From assembly GCA_041694635.1 (NCBI GenBank), contig JBDNHI010000084.1, positions 1 through 5,699 on the forward strand: a DNA stretch of 5,699 bases, written 5' to 3'. Positions within the stretch are counted from its first letter, which is position 1; the number at the start of each line of letters is the position of its first letter. Below are positions 5,437-5,699 of this stretch, piece by piece. Made by a program: the position numbers and the translations under genes. Under the pieces are notes generated by a model. That model was not told where the DNA came from and ran no database searches. It saw only the letters and a program-made list of their open reading frames with translations. Source of the stretch: UBA969 sp041694635. GTDB lineage: Bacteria; Planctomycetota; Planctomycetia; Gemmatales; Gemmataceae.

Positions 5437-5455
5437 TCAAAGATGTAACCATCAT

Positions 5456-5699
5456 ATCGTCTAGACTACCTCATAGAACAAGGCGATAATATGTTTTAAC
5501 TGTATATTCCCGATGTGCTTATTACTAGAGAGCGTTACATTCCTCACAACCGAAATAGCACGAACGAAAGCCGGTCTGTGGCCTATAATTTTAATCTTTG
5601 GTCCGATCAAATTTGGTTAACCTAGCGTATCAACCACTTATTCGATTATTCTAATAACTAAACTTTTGCAAATTCAGGCCAACCCCAGTTTTTGTATGA
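5456..5699. other. Region upstream of csrA (244 bp), no supported gene
   Basis: This AT-rich stretch should contain the csrA promoter. On the minus strand TATTAT (5491..5486) is a -10-like hexamer, but no matching -35 lies 17 nt upstream. On the plus strand TATAAT (5584-5589) is a perfect -10, but the bases at -35 (CGAACG) do not match. GGTTAACC (5615-5622) is a perfect 8-bp palindrome. At the right edge a minus-strand frame of 13 codons ends in TAG at 5660..5658 and reads SYKNWGWPEFAKV. It could be the tail of an upstream gene, but it is too short to support. Confidence 0.4.

Noticed and set aside
5414..5455. Longer csrA start adding 14 residues (MMVTSLICAQEDSE)
   Set aside because: The canonical CsrA N-terminus MLVLSRK begins at 5413 with an ideal AGGAGG 8 nt upstream; the extension would place that Shine-Dalgarno inside the coding region.
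5584..5589. Perfect TATAAT on the plus strand upstream of csrA
   Set aside because: There is no -35 match at 16-18 nt and no plus-strand gene in the remaining 110 bp to justify calling a promoter.
5658..5699. Minus-strand 13-codon tail SYKNWGWPEFAKV ending in TAG at the right edge
   Set aside because: The composition is protein-like, but 13 codons can be open by chance, and another frame there is open for 15 codons; this is not enough to call a gene.
1..5699. CRISPR arrays, insertion sequences, tRNA, rRNA or a defence system
   Set aside because: I saw no regularly spaced repeats, transposase motifs, terminal inverted repeats, tRNA cloverleaf or conserved rRNA sequence in the window.

Overview
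The window looks like chromosomal DNA of a bacterium, most likely a planctomycete (Planctomycetota). This is inferred from gene content and protein style: a hydroxysqualene synthase (HpnC type) with a YGP-containing N-terminus and an ADDLGDE motif, next to a presqualene diphosphate synthase (HpnD type), a Gfo/Idh/MocA oxidoreductase with a DLHIHD motif, and a stand-alone csrA. The DNA is visibly AT-rich (about 40% GC by eye), low for many cultured planctomycetes, so the phylum call is moderate. I see no mobile elements, CRISPR arrays, tRNA or rRNA.

Layout. Positions 1-103 (minus) hold the first 34 codons of a secreted protein running off the left edge. A 323-bp divergent intergenic region separates it from a cytoplasmic NAD(P)-dependent oxidoreductase (427-1455, plus). 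Next comes a short spacer with a weak terminator candidate and a strong 47-nt hairpin. The hairpin's 3' arm contains the only Shine-Dalgarno-like bases of the following gene, a small lipoprotein with an alpha/beta-hydrolase-like core (1609-2349, plus). That gene converges on a minus-strand block with only 4 bp between the two stop codons.

The minus-strand block reads, in transcription order: csrA (5413-5210), a strong intrinsic terminator (5184-5145), hpnC (5097-4174), hpnD (4152-3295) and a fumarylacetoacetate-hydrolase-family enzyme (3217-2354). hpnC and hpnD lie 21 nt apart and are surely co-transcribed. Together they should turn two farnesyl diphosphates into presqualene diphosphate (HpnD) and then hydroxysqualene (HpnC). 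The third enzyme of this route, the FAD-dependent HpnE that makes squalene, is not in the window. Squalene made this way can feed hopanoids, sterols or, in Planctomycetes, C30 carotenoids. The FAH-family gene sits 77 bp after hpnD, behind an exact 14-bp tandem repeat, and may be transcribed separately.

The most notable non-coding signals are: (i) two abutting palindromes squeezed between the csrA terminator and the hpnC start, one enclosing a -10-like hexamer; (ii) the hairpin over the ribosome-binding region of the lipoprotein gene; (iii) the tandem repeat before the FAH-family gene; and (iv) GGA motifs at the csrA and hpnD starts that could be CsrA targets. The most notable protein observation is that the lipoprotein's nucleophile-elbow motif reads GHGLG, with glycine where the catalytic serine would be. 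I do not see a clearly new multi-gene system here. The window is mostly ordinary metabolism with some unusual regulatory architecture.
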